Shown: in pieces, positions 32,881-41,190 of the stretch
Layout of the letters: each line of letters begins with the position of its first letter
Position numbering within the stretch: the stretch's first letter is position 1
Assembly: GCA_024231975.1 (NCBI GenBank)
Contig: JAAEQB010000068.1
Span: 104,533-168,532, forward strand
Source: Allobosea sp.
GTDB taxonomy: Bacteria; Pseudomonadota; Alphaproteobacteria; Rhizobiales; Beijerinckiaceae
Length of the DNA stretch: 64,000 nucleotides
Direction of reading: 5' to 3'
Notes under the pieces: generated by a model
The model's database searches: none
The model's input: the letters and a program-made list of their open reading frames with translations, nothing else
Told to the model about the DNA's origin: nothing
Translations under genes and position numbers: made by a program

Positions 32881-33873
32881 ATGGATGGAACACAACTGAC
32901 TTCGAGCAATCACGCCAAGGGCGAGATCAGTATTCTCTCGCTCAGCGAAGCGGATATTCGAAGCTGTATCGACCTGCGCAAGCTGCTCGATGCGCTGGCG
33001 GAAGGCTTCAAAGCGCTGTCCGATGGCCGGGTCGTCGTTCCGGCGCGGCCGCAGCTCGATATTCCCGATGCGGGCTATTCGCTCGCGATGCCGGGCTGGA
33101 CGCGCGGCATGCATCTGACCGTCAAGCTGGTCAACGTCTTCGAAGGCAATGTCGCCAGGGGCATCCCGAGCCATCTCGCGACGATTCACCTGTTCGATCC
33201 GGAGACGGGAATGCCCGTCTGCATCATGGACGGGACCTATATCACGGCGGTCCGCACCTCCGGTTCGGCCGTGCTTTCGGTGCGGGAACTGGCGCGGCGG
33301 GATGCCAGGATCGCTACCGTCATCGGCGCCGGCGTCCAGGCGGGCCAGCATCTCCATCTGCTGCCACTGGTCCGCGATTTCGCGGAGATCCAGGTCTTCT
33401 CGAAGGATTTCGCCGACGCCCAAGCGCTGGCCTCACGTCATCCTGGCGTCACCGCGGTGAAGGACCTCGAAGCTGCCGTTCGCTCCTCTGACGTCGTCTG
33501 CCTGGCGACGCATTCCTATACGCCGGTGATCTCCGCGGAGTGGGTCGAGCCCGGGACGCATGTCTCCTCGGTCGGCGTCGCGCCGCCCGGCGGCGAATTG
33601 CCGGTCGATCTGATCGCTCGTGGGAAGCTGTTCGTCGAGGCGCGCGAGGCTTTCGCGCCGACCCCGGTTGGGTGCTGCGAGCTCGCGGGCATTGATCCCG
33701 AGAGCGGCACCGATCTCGGCGCCGTGCTGCTCGGCCGGCAGCCGGGCCGGATCTCGGATCGCGAGATCACCATCTACAAGGCGATGGGTGTCGCGATGGA
33801 AGACATGGTCGCGGCCGACCTCGCGTTCGGCGAGGCCAAGCGCCGGGGAATCGGCCGAACCCTCTCGCTGTAG
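32881..33873 (+). CDS. Ornithine cyclodeaminase / mu-crystallin family protein
   Basis: NAD(P)-binding protein of 330 residues in the OCD/mu-crystallin family, whose members deaminate ornithine to proline or reduce cyclic ketimines. Visible: KLVNVFEGNVARGIPSH with the conserved substrate Lys, VRTSGSAVLSV, the Rossmann motif VIGAGVQAGQHL and SSVGVAPPGGELP. ATG at 32881 is chosen; upstream in-frame starts lack support. With the agmatinase nearby and a divergent Lrp regulator it may belong to arginine/ornithine turnover; substrate unproven. Confidence 0.88.
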   Translation: MDGTQLTSSNHAKGEISILSLSEADIRSCIDLRKLLDALAEGFKALSDGRVVVPARPQLDIPDAGYSLAMPGWTRGMHLTVKLVNVFEGNVARGIPSHLATIHLFDPETGMPVCIMDGTYITAVRTSGSAVLSVRELARRDARIATVIGAGVQAGQHLHLLPLVRDFAEIQVFSKDFADAQALASRHPGVTAVKDLEAAVRSSDVVCLATHSYTPVISAEWVEPGTHVSSVGVAPPGGELPVDLIARGKLFVEAREAFAPTPVGCCELAGIDPESGTDLGAVLLGRQPGRISDREITIYKAMGVAMEDMVAADLAFGEAKRRGIGRTLSL

Positions 33874-34032
33874 GCCATGAGCGGAGTGCCATGCGCACCC
33901 AGCATGGCACTCCTGCCTACGCCAAGTCGTACCAACGAACACTTGCGATTCATGCATGACGCGAGCATATGCTGCAGCGCAATGCGCGCATCCTCGCGCT
34001 GCGCCATAAAAATTCATTTCCGGACCATCGTC

Positions 34033-35262
34033 ATGAGCCTCCTGAGCACGGGAGACGCGTTCGCGCGCCCTGCCCGCTCCACAGCTGCGCCGCGCGTCGG
34101 CCTCGTCCTGCTCGCTCTGGCGATGGGCGGCTTCGCCATCGGCACGGCTGAATTCGCAGTGATGAGCCTGCTGCCCTATTTCTCGGCGGGGCTGGGGATC
34201 GACGAGCCGACGGCCGGGCATGTGATCAGCGCCTATGCGGCCGGCGTGGTGGTCGGCGCCCCGATCATCGCGGTGCTGGCGACCAAGCTCTCGCGCCGCA
34301 CGCTGCTGGTCGCGCTGATGGCGGCCTTCGCGCTCGGCAATGGCCTCTCGGCGCTCGCCCCGACCTATGGCTGGATGCTGCTGTTCCGCTTTCTCAGTGG
34401 ACTGCCGCACGGCGCCTATTTCGGCGTCGCAGCGCTGGTCGCGGCCTCGCTGGTTCCAGCGAACCGGCGCGCGCTCGCCGTGGCGCGGGTGATGCTCGGG
34501 CTAACGATCGCGACCATCCTTGGCGTGCCCCTGGCGAACTGGCTCGGCCAGGCGCTCGGCTGGCGCTGGGGTTTTGGCGTCGTCGCGGCGCTGGCCCTGA
34601 CCACGGTGGTCCTGATCGCGCTGTTCGCGCCGAAGGACAAGCCGCAGCCCGGCGCCAGCGCGCTGCGCGAGCTCGGCGCGCTGCGCCATCGTCAGGTCTG
34701 GCTGACGCTCGCCATCGGCGCAGTCGGCTTCGGCGGGCTGTTCGCGGTCTACACCTATCTCGCCTCGACGCTGGTCGAGGTGACGCAGGTCGCGCCGACG
34801 ATGGTGCCGGTTGTGCTGGCGATCTTCGGCCTCGGCCTGACTTTCGGGACTTTGGCTGCGGCCTGGTTGGCGGACCGGATGCCGATGACTTCGATCGCGA
34901 TCATCCTGCTCTGGACCGCCGGTTCGCTGGCACTCTTTCCGCTGGCCGCCGGCAATATCTGGGCGATTTCGGCCGTCGCCTTCATGATCGGTTGCGGTGG
35001 CGGGCTCGGCACGCCCCTGCAGACCCGGCTGATGGATGTCGCGCAGGACGCGCAGACGCTGGCCGCCGCGCTGAACCACAGCGCCTTCAACACCGCCAAT
35101 GCGCTCGGCCCCTGGCTTGGCGGCATGGCGATCGCCGCCGGCTATGGCTGGACCTCAACCGGCTGGGTTGGCGCCGGCCTTGCGCTCGCGGGCTTCGCGA
35201 TCTGGCTGGTGACAGCGTGGGACGCGAAAGGCCGCAGCGGAAAGGCAGCCGCCGCGACCTGA
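34033..35262 (+). CDS. MFS transporter (AraJ/PbuE-like, DHA1)
   Basis: Exporter of 409 residues with 12 hydrophobic segments. It shows GFAIGTAEFAVMSLLPYFSA, RFLSGLPHGAYFGVAALVAA and a C-terminal ALNHSAFNTANALGPWLGGM, the signatures of the AraJ/YdhP/PbuE group that exports sugars, purines or drugs. The ATG at 34033 begins the expected N terminus; the ORF upstream is not protein-like. Monocistronic, no adjacent regulator. Confidence 0.9.
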   Translation: MSLLSTGDAFARPARSTAAPRVGLVLLALAMGGFAIGTAEFAVMSLLPYFSAGLGIDEPTAGHVISAYAAGVVVGAPIIAVLATKLSRRTLLVALMAAFALGNGLSALAPTYGWMLLFRFLSGLPHGAYFGVAALVAASLVPANRRALAVARVMLGLTIATILGVPLANWLGQALGWRWGFGVVAALALTTVVLIALFAPKDKPQPGASALRELGALRHRQVWLTLAIGAVGFGGLFAVYTYLASTLVEVTQVAPTMVPVVLAIFGLGLTFGTLAAAWLADRMPMTSIAIILLWTAGSLALFPLAAGNIWAISAVAFMIGCGGGLGTPLQTRLMDVAQDAQTLAAALNHSAFNTANALGPWLGGMAIAAGYGWTSTGWVGAGLALAGFAIWLVTAWDAKGRSGKAAAAT

Positions 35263-35466
35263 GACGGCTCCTTCTCGTCAGGGCCCCGTGCGCCGCCATA
35301 GCCATTCGAGCGAGCGTGGCGTTTTTCAGGGCCGTGTCTTTCCGCACCCGGCCTCTGGGCAAATCCGTGAACAGTCGCTCCTTGACTAGAACGGCCATGT
35401 CATAGTTCATCGCATGCCGCAGCGGCATGCTGATCACGTCTCGCCTGGCCCCTCGGAAAATCATCC

Positions 35467-36021
35467 ATGAGGCGTACGCAAATGCCTCCCGTGAGCAAGG
35501 CGTTGAAGGGGTTTTTTCTGGCGGCACTGCCGCTCTACGCGGTTGCGCCACATGCAGCGCTGGCAGGCGACCCTCGTTTCAGGATCGTTCTGAACTGGAC
35601 CTCTGAATCAATATCTCCCCCGCGACGGGAGTTCTGGAACCATTTCGAACTCAACTTCGTCCTCATCGGCGGCAGTCAGATCGAGGAGCGGACCAGCAGG
35701 GACCCCTCACCGACGAAAAGATGGAGTCCGAACCAGAATCGAACCATCGCGCTTGGTGATCAGTATGCAGTCGGTCAGTGGCCCGCGATATGGCGGATCG
35801 TGGACGACAGAACGCTGATACGGATCGTAGCCTACCCGAGCCATTCATGGATTGTTCGGGTCCGTACAGATGGGCAATCGTCATGCTCGGCCACGTTCGA
35901 ATGGCGACTCAAGGACGGCCTCACGGAATTCCAAGGTTGGTCGGAGGCACGAAAGACAGCGACCCGCTACGTCAACCCTGTCGCGCGAAACTGGCGATGT
36001 GAAGTCCTGCAACAGACCTGA
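35467..36021 (+). CDS. Small secreted hypothetical protein
   Basis: A 184-residue protein with a signal peptide (ALKGFFLAALPLYAVAPHAA, cleaved near ALAG). The mature part is rich in Arg, Trp and Ser, with two late cysteines (SSCSAT, NWRCEV) that may form a disulfide. Start could also be the ATG at 35482. Base composition is visibly lower in GC than flanking genes, hinting at acquisition or weak constraint. No family recognised. Confidence 0.6.
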   Translation: MRRTQMPPVSKALKGFFLAALPLYAVAPHAALAGDPRFRIVLNWTSESISPPRREFWNHFELNFVLIGGSQIEERTSRDPSPTKRWSPNQNRTIALGDQYAVGQWPAIWRIVDDRTLIRIVAYPSHSWIVRVRTDGQSSCSATFEWRLKDGLTEFQGWSEARKTATRYVNPVARNWRCEVLQQT

Positions 36022-36085
36022 GCTGCAATGTCCGACTGGAACCATGCCAAGACAACGACACTCCAGGGTGGCTTGTGAGCGCTGC

Positions 36086-36457
36086 ATGCTTCGAGGTTTT
36101 CCTGCTTCAGCAATTACGATTGCAGCGCTGATGATCTCGGCGAACGCCTCCGCCGAATGCCGCGTCACCGGGCCGAAATGGTATCTCCACACCAATGACA
36201 GGGTGACGCTGAAAGCCGAGATGGACTCGCAGGGCTGCGGCCATAGCTACGGAGTCGCCGGCACATGGCGCATGGACAAGCTCGTGGTGATGAAACCGCC
36301 GTCGAACGGGCAACTGCGCCAGATCGGCGAAGTCACCTTCTACTACATTCCGAAAGCCGGCTTCAAAGGGACGGACAACTACGTCCTCTACATCTGCGGC
36401 AAGGACACTTGGGGCTCCGGCTGCGCGCGGCTGAACTACGAAGCAGCGGTCGAATAG
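36086..36457 (+). CDS. Small secreted protein with Ig-like tail motif
   Basis: A 123-residue secreted protein: signal peptide MLRGFPASAITIAALMISAN cleaved after ASA, then ECRVTGPKWYLH. Near the end TFYYIPKAGFKGTDNYVLYI matches the strand pattern Y-x-P-x2-GF-x-G-x-D found in bacterial Ig-like/cadherin-like repeats. Four cysteines could form two disulfides. ATG at 36086 is chosen for the signal peptide; 36044 is an alternative. It lies 64 bases after the other small secreted gene, in the same direction. Confidence 0.65.
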   Translation: MLRGFPASAITIAALMISANASAECRVTGPKWYLHTNDRVTLKAEMDSQGCGHSYGVAGTWRMDKLVVMKPPSNGQLRQIGEVTFYYIPKAGFKGTDNYVLYICGKDTWGSGCARLNYEAAVE

Positions 36458-36473
36458 GCCACGAATCTCCGAC

Positions 36474-37076
36474 TCACTGCCCGCCTCGCGTCGCGATCAG
36501 GCGCATCGCCGCCGGGATCGAGGCCTGCCCGGCCTCGAGCTGGTCGGTCAGCACATAGAACCAGTTGAAACCGATATAGAGCGCGAGCCTGGCCTCAATT
36601 TCCTTCACGGGAATGTCGCCGCGCGCCGCAGCGGCGGTGAAGAGGCCGCGAACATCCTGCAGGCGCTCCGGCAGGAATTTCTCGCGCAAGGCCGCGAGCG
36701 CGTGGGGATCGCTCTGGGCTTCGGCCAGGAGCGCCCGGAAAGTGCGTCCTGACGGGGTGCCGCACCAGAAGCCCCAGAGCGCGCTCGTGTGATCGATGAG
36801 ATCCTGGGCGAGATCGCTGCTCGGCACCGCCCTGATGCCGGCTTTCTCGGCGGCATAGACCTCCATCAGCAGGTCGGCGCGGTTCTTCCACCAGCGATAG
36901 ATCGTCGGCTTGCCGGCGCCGGCCCGGCGCGAGACCGCATCGATCGAGAAGCCGGCATAGCCCTCCTCCGCCAGCACGGCGCGAGCGGCTGCGAGGATCG
37001 CCGCCTGCGAGGCCGGGTTGCGCCGTGCCCCGATCGAAGCGCGGCGAGTCGGTGTCGCGGCTTTCGCAGCCTTCAT
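36474..37076 (-). CDS. TetR/AcrR family transcriptional regulator
   Basis: A 200-residue repressor; the ATG at 37076 has GGAGG six bases upstream, favouring it over 37121. HTH region AVLAEEGYAGFSIDAVSRRA and GAGKPTIYRWWKNRADLLME, then a helical C-terminal domain of the AcrR ligand-binding type. Divergent from a small membrane-protein gene. The 16-bp perfect palindrome before that gene is the probable operator. Confidence 0.92.
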   Translation of the reverse strand: MKAAKAATPTRRASIGARRNPASQAAILAAARAVLAEEGYAGFSIDAVSRRAGAGKPTIYRWWKNRADLLMEVYAAEKAGIRAVPSSDLAQDLIDHTSALWGFWCGTPSGRTFRALLAEAQSDPHALAALREKFLPERLQDVRGLFTAAAARGDIPVKEIEARLALYIGFNWFYVLTDQLEAGQASIPAAMRLIATRGGQ

Positions 37077-37206
37077 GATCGCCTCCTTCTCTCTTCGCTC
37101 CTGCGACAGCCCTTTCGGCACGCCCTGGCAAGCACGCCTTCTGCAAGCACAATCTTGCAGCAGACGACTTGATATCGGAACGGGCCGTATCTATCAACAA
37201 TAACGA

Positions 37207-37222
37207 AACGGAACGTTCCGTT
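37207..37222. promoter_or_regulatory. TetR operator palindrome
   Basis: Perfect 16-bp palindrome AACGGAACGTTCCGTT lies 12 bases before the chosen ATG of the small membrane protein and 131 bases from the TetR start. A related partial site (CGGAACGGGCCGT) occurs just upstream near 37176. Confidence 0.8.
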
Positions 37223-37234
37223 ATGGAGATGATC

Positions 37235-37441
37235 ATGACCACCCTCACCCGCAACCCCATTCTCGCTCGCCTGCGCTTCCTGGGAACGCTGATGCTGGGC
37301 GCCTATCTGCTGATCAACGCGATCCTGGCCTTGCTGGCGCCGCTGACGTCCGGCTGGTCGACCTGGTCGGTGACGGCGCTCGCCGTGCCACCGATGGTAC
37401 TCGGCATGGTCTACCTCGTCCTCCCGATCGCCAAGCGCTGA
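37235..37441 (+). CDS. Small two-TM membrane protein under TetR control
   Basis: A 68-residue membrane protein with two hydrophobic segments (FLGTLMLGAYLLINAILALL and VTALAVPPMVLGMVYLVLPI). GGAG at 37225 sits six bases before the ATG at 37235; ATGs at 37223 and 37229 are in frame but too close to the palindrome or the ribosome site. The operator placement implies repression by the divergent TetR protein. Function unknown; possibly an efflux or stress accessory protein. Confidence 0.75.
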   Translation: MTTLTRNPILARLRFLGTLMLGAYLLINAILALLAPLTSGWSTWSVTALAVPPMVLGMVYLVLPIAKR

Positions 37442-37461
37442 GACAAGCCGGCCGCGCTGGC

Positions 37462-37491
37462 CCGAATCTGTCGCCATGGCGACAGATTCGG
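37462..37491. repeat. Perfect 30-bp palindrome
   Basis: Each arm is CCGAATCTGTCGCCA and its exact reverse complement, centred on CCATGG, 20 bases after the stop of the small membrane protein. No T tract follows, so it is not a standard terminator. It may be an operator or transcript hairpin. Confidence 0.8.
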
Positions 37492-37566
37492 CTGTGGCGC
37501 AGCGCCGCGGCGACCCGCCTCGGCTGTTTGCACTGCCCTACCCTCGGGGGAATGAGGGAGAACGCC

Positions 37567-37656
37567 ATGAATATGATCGTGCCGGACGGGCATGCCCGAG
37601 CGCCGGATCGGCAGCCGAAACGCTGCGACAGCGCCTTCGCGGCAGGGGCACGCTAA
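37567..37656 (+). CDS. Possible 29-residue leader or micro-protein
   Basis: ATG preceded by GGGAG at proper distance opens a 29-codon frame (MNMIVPDGHARAPDRQPKRC...GAR) ending in TAA. Only the ribosome site supports it; composition is unremarkable. Confidence 0.2.
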   Translation: MNMIVPDGHARAPDRQPKRCDSAFAAGAR

Positions 37657-37891
37657 CCCCAGCGACAAAATCCGTGTGCAGCCGCCTTGGCCGCGGCAGT
37701 GAAAATTCGTCGCTACAAACCGTTTTCAGCAACAAGAACAGCACCTTGCCTTGCACGATCCTTGTGCGGGCACGCTCGGAAAAGCTGCAAGAGCCTACTT
37801 GCGGCCCGCCCCGATGATCGCACAAGCTGTCGCGCACAAGCCGATGCGGGAACTCGAAACGCCCGATCGGCCAGATCCAAGGGGAGGTCCC

Positions 37892-38665
37892 ATGAAAGGT
37901 TTCGCAAAGTTCATTGCCGCCGCGGCGCTCACGGTCGCCGGCGCCACCGGCGCACTCGCCCAGGCGAAGGAATGGAAGGAAATCCGAATCGGCACGGAGG
38001 GCGCCTATCCGCCCTACAACAACCTGAACGCCAAGAAGGAGCTGGAAGGCTTCGAGATCGACTACGGCAACCTTCTCTGTGAGAAGCTGAAGGTGAAGTG
38101 CAGCTGGGTGGTGCAGGACTGGGACGGCATCATCCCGGCGCTGCAGGCGAACAAGTACGACATCATCCTCGCCGGCATGAACGCCACCGAGGAACGCAAG
38201 AAGCAGGTCGACTTCACCACGCCGTACAGCAAGACGCCCATCTGGATGATCGGCCCCAAGAGCACCGCTTCCAGCGACATCTCGCCCGCCACCCTCAAGG
38301 GCAAGTCGATCGGCGCGCAGGGCTCGACCATCCACGCCAACTATGTCGAGAAGTTCTACAAGGACTCGACGGCGCGCCTCTATCCGACCCAGGAAGAGGC
38401 CAATCTCGACCTGCTCAACGGGCGCCTCGACTATATCGTCGCCGATGCGCTCGCCCTCGCCGACTTCCTGAAGGGCCAGGGCAAGGATTGCTGCAAGAAG
38501 ATCGCCGAGGTGACCCGCGACGACGCGATCCATGGCGCGGGCGTCGCCGGCGCCGTGCGCAAGTCCGACACCGCGCTGAAGGAGCTGGTCAACAAGGCGA
38601 TCGCCGAGACCGTCGCCGACGGCTCGCTGAAGAAGCTCGAGGACAAGTGGTTCAAGTACGAGTGA
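37892..38665 (+). CDS. Polar amino-acid ABC transporter binding protein
   Basis: Periplasmic receptor of 257 residues of the Lys/Arg/Orn/His (HisJ/ArtJ, octopine/nopaline) type. Signal peptide 1-24, then IRIGTEGAYPPYNNLNAKKE, LEGFEIDYGNLLCEKLKVKC, WDGIIPALQANKYDIILAGM and TPYSKTPIWMIGPK. GGGGAGG precedes the ATG at 37892. Two permease genes follow after a repeat; no ATPase gene is present. Confidence 0.93.
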   Translation: MKGFAKFIAAAALTVAGATGALAQAKEWKEIRIGTEGAYPPYNNLNAKKELEGFEIDYGNLLCEKLKVKCSWVVQDWDGIIPALQANKYDIILAGMNATEERKKQVDFTTPYSKTPIWMIGPKSTASSDISPATLKGKSIGAQGSTIHANYVEKFYKDSTARLYPTQEEANLDLLNGRLDYIVADALALADFLKGQGKDCCKKIAEVTRDDAIHGAGVAGAVRKSDTALKELVNKAIAETVADGSLKKLEDKWFKYE

Positions 38666-38716
38666 GCTGACCTCCGCTGACGCCCGCCCGCCGGCCGGTC
38701 CAGGCCGGCGGGTTCC

Positions 38717-38820
38717 GGAGCAAATCCACGCTTCTTCGAACCGCGGATTTGCTCCAGCTCCTTGCATTGTCGCGTTTCCGGACGGCGAAGCGGTACCCAC
38801 TTCCGCCTGGAAACGCTCCA
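38717..38820. repeat. Double palindromic interspersed repeat
   Basis: Two hairpins: GGAGCAAATCC...GGATTTGCTCC (38717-38755) and GCGTTTCC...GGAAACGC (38772-38816), the latter enclosing GGTACCCACTTCC. They sit between binding-protein and permease genes of one operon, where such repeats often tune the expression ratio. Confidence 0.75.
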
Positions 38821-38844
38821 GTCCCCTCGCGCGCCGGCCCTCCC

Positions 38845-39555
38845 ATGTTCGACAAACTCGCTCTGCTCGGCTTCGGCCCCGGCGGCTGGGGCTGGGCCCT
38901 GCTGCAAGGCGCCGCCAACACCATCTCGGTCGCGCTCGCGACCCTGCCCTTCGGCCTGGCGCTCGGCCTGATCATCGCCCTGTGGAAGCGCTCGGACAGC
39001 ATGCTGCTGCGCTCGCTGGCGACGATCTACACAACCGTCTTCCGCGGCGTGCCCGAGCTGCTGACGCTCTACATCATCTATTTCGGCATCCAGGTGCTGG
39101 TGCAGAAGGTCTGGACCGGCTTCTCGATCCCGCCCTTCGTCGCCGGCATGGTCGCGCTCGGCATGGTGCTCGCCGCCTTCTCCAGCGAGGTCTGGGTCGG
39201 CGCGCTGAACTCGATCCAGAAGGGCCAGCGCGAGGCGGCCTCGGCGCTCGGCCTGTCGAAGGCACAGGCCTTCCGGCTCGTCGTCTTCCCGCAATTGATC
39301 CGCGTCGCCCTGCCCGGCCTCGGCAACAACTGGATGGTGCTGCTGAAGGAGACCTCGCTGATCTCGGTGATCACGCTGCAGGACATCATGTTCATCGCGA
39401 CGCGCGCCAATGTCGTGACCAAGGAGCCGTTCCTGTTCTTCGGCACGGCGATGCTGCTCTATTTCTTCTTCTCGCTGGTCTCGGCCTGGGGCATCGGCAA
39501 GCTCGAACAGCGCACCAATCGCGGCTTCGCCGCCTTCGGCGGAGCGACGCGATGA
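38845..39555 (+). CDS. Amino-acid ABC transporter permease (HisQ-like)
   Basis: Permease of 236 residues with five or so membrane segments. Blocks typical of the HisQ/ArtQ group: TTVFRGVPELLTLYIIYFG and the ATPase-docking EAA loop REAASALGLSKAQAFRLVVF. Stop overlaps the next permease start (ATGA). Acts with the binding protein at 37892-38665. Confidence 0.92.
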   Translation: MFDKLALLGFGPGGWGWALLQGAANTISVALATLPFGLALGLIIALWKRSDSMLLRSLATIYTTVFRGVPELLTLYIIYFGIQVLVQKVWTGFSIPPFVAGMVALGMVLAAFSSEVWVGALNSIQKGQREAASALGLSKAQAFRLVVFPQLIRVALPGLGNNWMVLLKETSLISVITLQDIMFIATRANVVTKEPFLFFGTAMLLYFFFSLVSAWGIGKLEQRTNRGFAAFGGATR

Positions 39556-40268
39556 ACTGGTGCGAATATCCCGGCTACCTGATCGGCAGCGAGGTGCTGC
39601 AGAACTATGGTTGCCGCATGGCCAATGGCCTGTGGATCACCTTCGAGCTGGTCGTGCTCTCGGTCGCATTCGGCTTCGCGTTGGCGCTCGGCCTCGCGAT
39701 CGCCCGGCTCTACGGGCCGCGCTGGGCCAAGCTCGCGATCCAGGGCTACACCACCTTCTTTCGCGGCACGCCGCTGCTCTGCCAGCTCTTCCTGGTCTAT
39801 TACGGCTTCGGCCAGTTCCGGCTGTTCTGGCAGGATATCGGCCTATGGTGGTTCTTCCGCGAGCCGTTCTACTGCGCGCTCTTCACCTTCACCATCAACA
39901 CCGCCGCCTATCAGGCCGAGATCCTGCGGGGCGCGATCCAGTCCATCCCGCGCGGCCAGTTCGAGGGCGCGCTGGCGCTCGGCCTGCATCGCTGGGCGAC
40001 GCTGCGCCGGGTGATCCTGCCGCAGGCAATGATCCTGGCGCTGCGCCCCCTCGGCAACGAATTGATCGTGATGATCAAGGCGAGCGCCATCGCCTCGCTG
40101 GTGACGCTGTTCGACCTGATGGGCGCGACGCGCCTTGCCTTCGCGCGCTCCTTCGACCTCTCGATCTATCTCTATGCCGCGCTGATCTATCTCGTGCTGA
40201 CCGAGATCATCCGCCGGGTCTGGGACCGGATCGAGATTCGCCTGACACGGCATATGGCGCTGCGGTGA
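39552..40268 (+). CDS. Amino-acid ABC transporter permease (HisM-like)
   Basis: Second permease, 238 residues. TTFFRGTPLLCQLFLVYYGF and the EAA loop GQFEGALALGLHRWATLRRV are typical of HisM/ArtM. It ends the operon; the expected ATP-binding subunit does not follow, and the next gene is map on the other strand, so the transporter must borrow an ATPase from elsewhere. Confidence 0.92.
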   Translation: MNWCEYPGYLIGSEVLQNYGCRMANGLWITFELVVLSVAFGFALALGLAIARLYGPRWAKLAIQGYTTFFRGTPLLCQLFLVYYGFGQFRLFWQDIGLWWFFREPFYCALFTFTINTAAYQAEILRGAIQSIPRGQFEGALALGLHRWATLRRVILPQAMILALRPLGNELIVMIKASAIASLVTLFDLMGATRLAFARSFDLSIYLYAALIYLVLTEIIRRVWDRIEIRLTRHMALR

Positions 40269-40280
40269 GCGGCTGACCGC

Positions 40281-41033
40281 TCACCCCGGCAAGGTCAGGA
40301 CCAGCGGGCCGTTGGCGGTCGCGACCACGGTGTGCTCGTACTGGACGGTGGGCGCGCGCGGCTCCGAATAGAGCGTCCAGCGGTCGCCCTCGACATGCTC
40401 GGCCCAGTCGGCACCGAGCGACAGGAACGGCTCGACGGTGAAGACAAGCCCTTTCTGCATCACACGGCGCTCGGAGCGCTCGGGCCAGGTCGCGATCTCC
40501 TTCGGCTCCTCGTGCAGCGAGTGGCCGATGCCGTGGCTGGCGAGGTTTCGCACCAGCGTATAGCCGTTCTTCTGGGCGAAGCGGCCGACGGCCTCGCCGA
40601 TCCCGGCGATGGGCTTGCCGGCGCCGACCTGGCCGAGCCCGGCCCAGAGCGCGCGCTTGCCGTCGCGGCAGAGCTTCTCGATGCGGCGGTCGACCGGCGG
40701 CACCGTGAAGGACGCGCCCGTATCGGAGAAATAGCCGGCCTTCTCAGCGGAGACGTCGATGTTCACGAGATCGCCCGCCATGATCCGACGCTCGCCGGGA
40801 ATGCCGTGCGCGACCTCCTCATTGATGCTGATGCAGGTGGCGCCGGGGAAACCGTAGACGGTCTCGGGAGCGGAAAGCGCGCCGTGCTTTTCGAGCATGG
40901 CGCGGCCGATCGCGTCGAGTTCGGCCGTGGTCATGCCCGGTTCGAGCGCCTTGCCCATCGCCGCCAGCGTGTCGGCGACGATGCGGCCGATCTCGCGCAG
41001 ACCCTGGAGCTCGTCATCATTGGTAATGGTCAT
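40281..41033 (-). CDS. map: Type I methionine aminopeptidase
   Basis: Metallopeptidase of 250 residues that removes the initiator Met. The five metal ligands are seen: Asp in LVNIDVSAE, Asp in FSDTGASF, His in LASHGIGHSLHEEP, Glu in VFTVEPF and Glu in QYEHTVVA. The N-terminal CISINEEVAHGIPG block is also typical. ATG at 41033 is chosen; the upstream extension is not family-like. No neighbour is functionally linked. Confidence 0.95.
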   Translation of the reverse strand: MTITNDDELQGLREIGRIVADTLAAMGKALEPGMTTAELDAIGRAMLEKHGALSAPETVYGFPGATCISINEEVAHGIPGERRIMAGDLVNIDVSAEKAGYFSDTGASFTVPPVDRRIEKLCRDGKRALWAGLGQVGAGKPIAGIGEAVGRFAQKNGYTLVRNLASHGIGHSLHEEPKEIATWPERSERRVMQKGLVFTVEPFLSLGADWAEHVEGDRWTLYSEPRAPTVQYEHTVVATANGPLVLTLPG

Positions 41034-41190
41034 GGCGGGTTCCTGACCGATTTCGGCGAAAGCGGCAAGCGTCCGCTCTCGCCGTCGATCGGGTTTGCGG
41101 ATCGGTGCTATCACGCCGGCGCGGCTTCCCAGCCTGGCGGGCACGCGCTAAAGCCCGAGCGAAATCTTCAGAACCTCAGCGGAGCTCCTC

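Larger units (their letters stand above)
37442..37891. other. Intergenic region with a 30-bp palindrome
   Basis: This 450-base gap separates the small membrane protein from the amino-acid binding protein. It holds the perfect palindrome at 37462-37491 and one weak small ORF (37567-37656). The stretch 37690-37790 is AT-richer and may carry the ABC operon promoter; no consensus was fixed. Confidence 0.45.

Noticed and set aside
35852..36085. N-terminal extension of the small secreted protein at 36086
   Set aside because: Overlaps the preceding gene in another frame and would bury the signal peptide; the start at 36086 is better.
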